From Caldilineales bacterium (lineage in GTDB: Bacteria; Chloroflexota; Anaerolineae; JAAEKA01): a stretch of 7,276 bases of DNA. Position numbers and translations under genes: made by a program. The notes below the pieces were generated by a model. The model ran no database searches. It saw only the letters and a list, made by a program, of their open reading frames with translations, and was not told where the DNA came from. The stretch's first letter is position 1; every line of letters starts with the position of its first letter. Below are positions 6,938 through 7,276 of this stretch, in pieces. The stretch lies in assembly GCA_021463315.1 (NCBI GenBank), contig JAJTXO010000182.1, positions 1 to 7,276 on the forward strand, read 5' to 3'.

Positions 6938-6944
6938 CTCCTTT
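6938..6944 (-). promoter_or_regulatory. Shine-Dalgarno AAAGGAG deciding the sulfatase start
   Basis: On the minus strand AAAGGAG lies seven bases before the ATG at 6930. The in-frame ATG at 7002 would add 24 residues (MWRLPKSWAEAF...) that do not resemble sulfatase sequence and whose codons run through one arm of the inverted repeat at 6983-7047, so it is judged spurious. Confidence 0.85.
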
Positions 6945-6982
6945 GAATTTGTTTCGGGTGCGATGGGAAAGCTTCAGCCCAA

Positions 6983-7047
6983 GACTTCGGAAGTCGCCAC
7001 ACGGGTGAAAGGCTCGGTTCAACCCTGATGCGGCGACTTTCGAAGTC
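6983..7047. repeat. 65-bp imperfect inverted repeat related to the left-end repeats
   Basis: The arms GACTTCGGAAGTCGCC (6983-6998) and GGCGACTTTCGAAGTC (7032-7047) are reverse complements at 15 of 16 positions. Inside, GGGTGAA (7003-7009) can pair with TTC and ACCC (7018-7025) around an eight-base loop, with one bulged A, so the whole unit can fold into a long hairpin. The bounding motif GACTTC-N-GAAGTC is the same as in the repeats at the left end, and the total length is similar. It lies 24 bp beyond the BASS-like stop and about 50 bp before the sulfatase start. No T-run follows on the minus strand. Confidence 0.8.
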
Positions 7048-7071
7048 CTTCGGTCCAACGCCTTGCGTTTT

Positions 7072-7276
7072 TCAGCCGCGGGCGCCCATGCGCCGCGCCG
7101 CGGGCAGCAGGATCAGCAGCATCAGGATCGCGGCCACCAGCACGAACGATACGGTGTCGGTGCCGGAGAAATTCTGCACGCTGACCAGGATGGCGGCCGA
7201 CACGTTGCGCTGCGCCGCGCCCAGCCCCATCACGCTGCGGATGGCCGGGTCGCGGCCCCCCAACAGCATGCCAATG
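7072..7276 (-). CDS. C-terminal part of a bile acid:sodium symporter (BASS/SBF)-like transporter
   Basis: Only the last 67 or so codons are present; the frame stays open to the window edge, so the Met at 7269 is probably internal. The end contains GLGAAQRNVSAAILVSVQNFSG, which matches the conserved (A/G)QRN-AAA-V--QNF region of BASS/SBF carriers as I remember it. A single hydrophobic membrane segment follows (VSFVLVAAILMLLILLP) and then a short basic tail ending ARRMGARG. BASS proteins carry organic anions such as bile acids, keto acids or sulfated steroids, usually with sodium. The gene ends 141 bp before the sulfatase start in the same direction. The family call rests on a short fragment. 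Confidence 0.65.
   Translation of the reverse strand, partial: IGMLLGGRDPAIRSVMGLGAAQRNVSAAILVSVQNFSGTDTVSFVLVAAILMLLILLPAARRMGARG

Noticed and set aside
6931..7002. 24-residue N-terminal extension of the sulfatase
   Set aside because: It has no Shine-Dalgarno of its own that I can see, reads through an inverted-repeat arm, and bypasses an excellent AAAGGAG site placed before the inner ATG.
5503..7008. 501-codon open frame on the plus strand
   Set aside because: It is antisense to the sulfatase, whose catalytic residues are all intact; composition is arginine- and valine-rich with no motif. It is a GC-driven shadow.
6945..7071. Sigma-70 type promoter before the sulfatase
   Set aside because: A TTGAAC hexamer can be found on the minus strand near 7020, but no convincing -10 follows at 16-18 bases, so no promoter is called.

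Overview
The window is a GC-rich bacterial segment in which every gene I can support lies on the minus strand, so it reads from right to left. Organism: nothing here is a formal taxonomic marker. The PA14-type domain wording, the Pro/Thr-rich linker of a secreted protein and the overall protein style remind me of Chloroflexota (Anaerolineae/Caldilineae-like). This is an inference at moderate-to-low confidence.

Layout in transcription order. At the right edge (7276-7072) is the C-terminal end of a membrane transporter resembling the bile acid:sodium symporter (BASS/SBF) family, cut by the window. A 141-bp gap follows, containing a 65-bp imperfect inverted repeat (6983-7047). Next is a large sulfatase without a signal peptide (6930-4561; FGly motif CAPTR, C-terminal beta-rich domain; similar in build to mycobacterial AtsD). 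A 219-bp gap then carries two abutting GC palindromes right after the sulfatase stop and a long hairpin. After it comes a SulP-family anion permease with a C-terminal STAS domain (4341-2641). A 74-bp gap with a short REP-like hairpin leads to three tightly packed genes for exported proteins: a META-domain lipoprotein (2566-2171), a protein with two copies of a PPC-like beta domain (2157-1072), and a PA14-domain protein with a Pro/Thr linker and a Cys-rich tail (1053-181). The left end (1-155) holds one truncated and one complete copy of a 65-bp palindrome-bounded repeat.

How the genes may work together. The transporter, the cytoplasmic sulfatase and the SulP permease could form a set that takes in a sulfate ester, cleaves it inside the cell and moves the released sulfate; this is inferred from gene order and families only. 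The three exported proteins have 13- and 18-bp gaps, each with an AAGGAG ribosome binding site, and so look like one transcriptional unit at the cell surface. Their link to the sulfatase set is unproven.

The least ordinary part is the repeat family. The left units and the right unit share bounding palindromes of the form GACTTC-N-GAAGTC, similar total length, and several short interior blocks in the same order once the right copy is reverse-complemented. I see no CRISPR array, rRNA, tRNA, transposase or phage gene.
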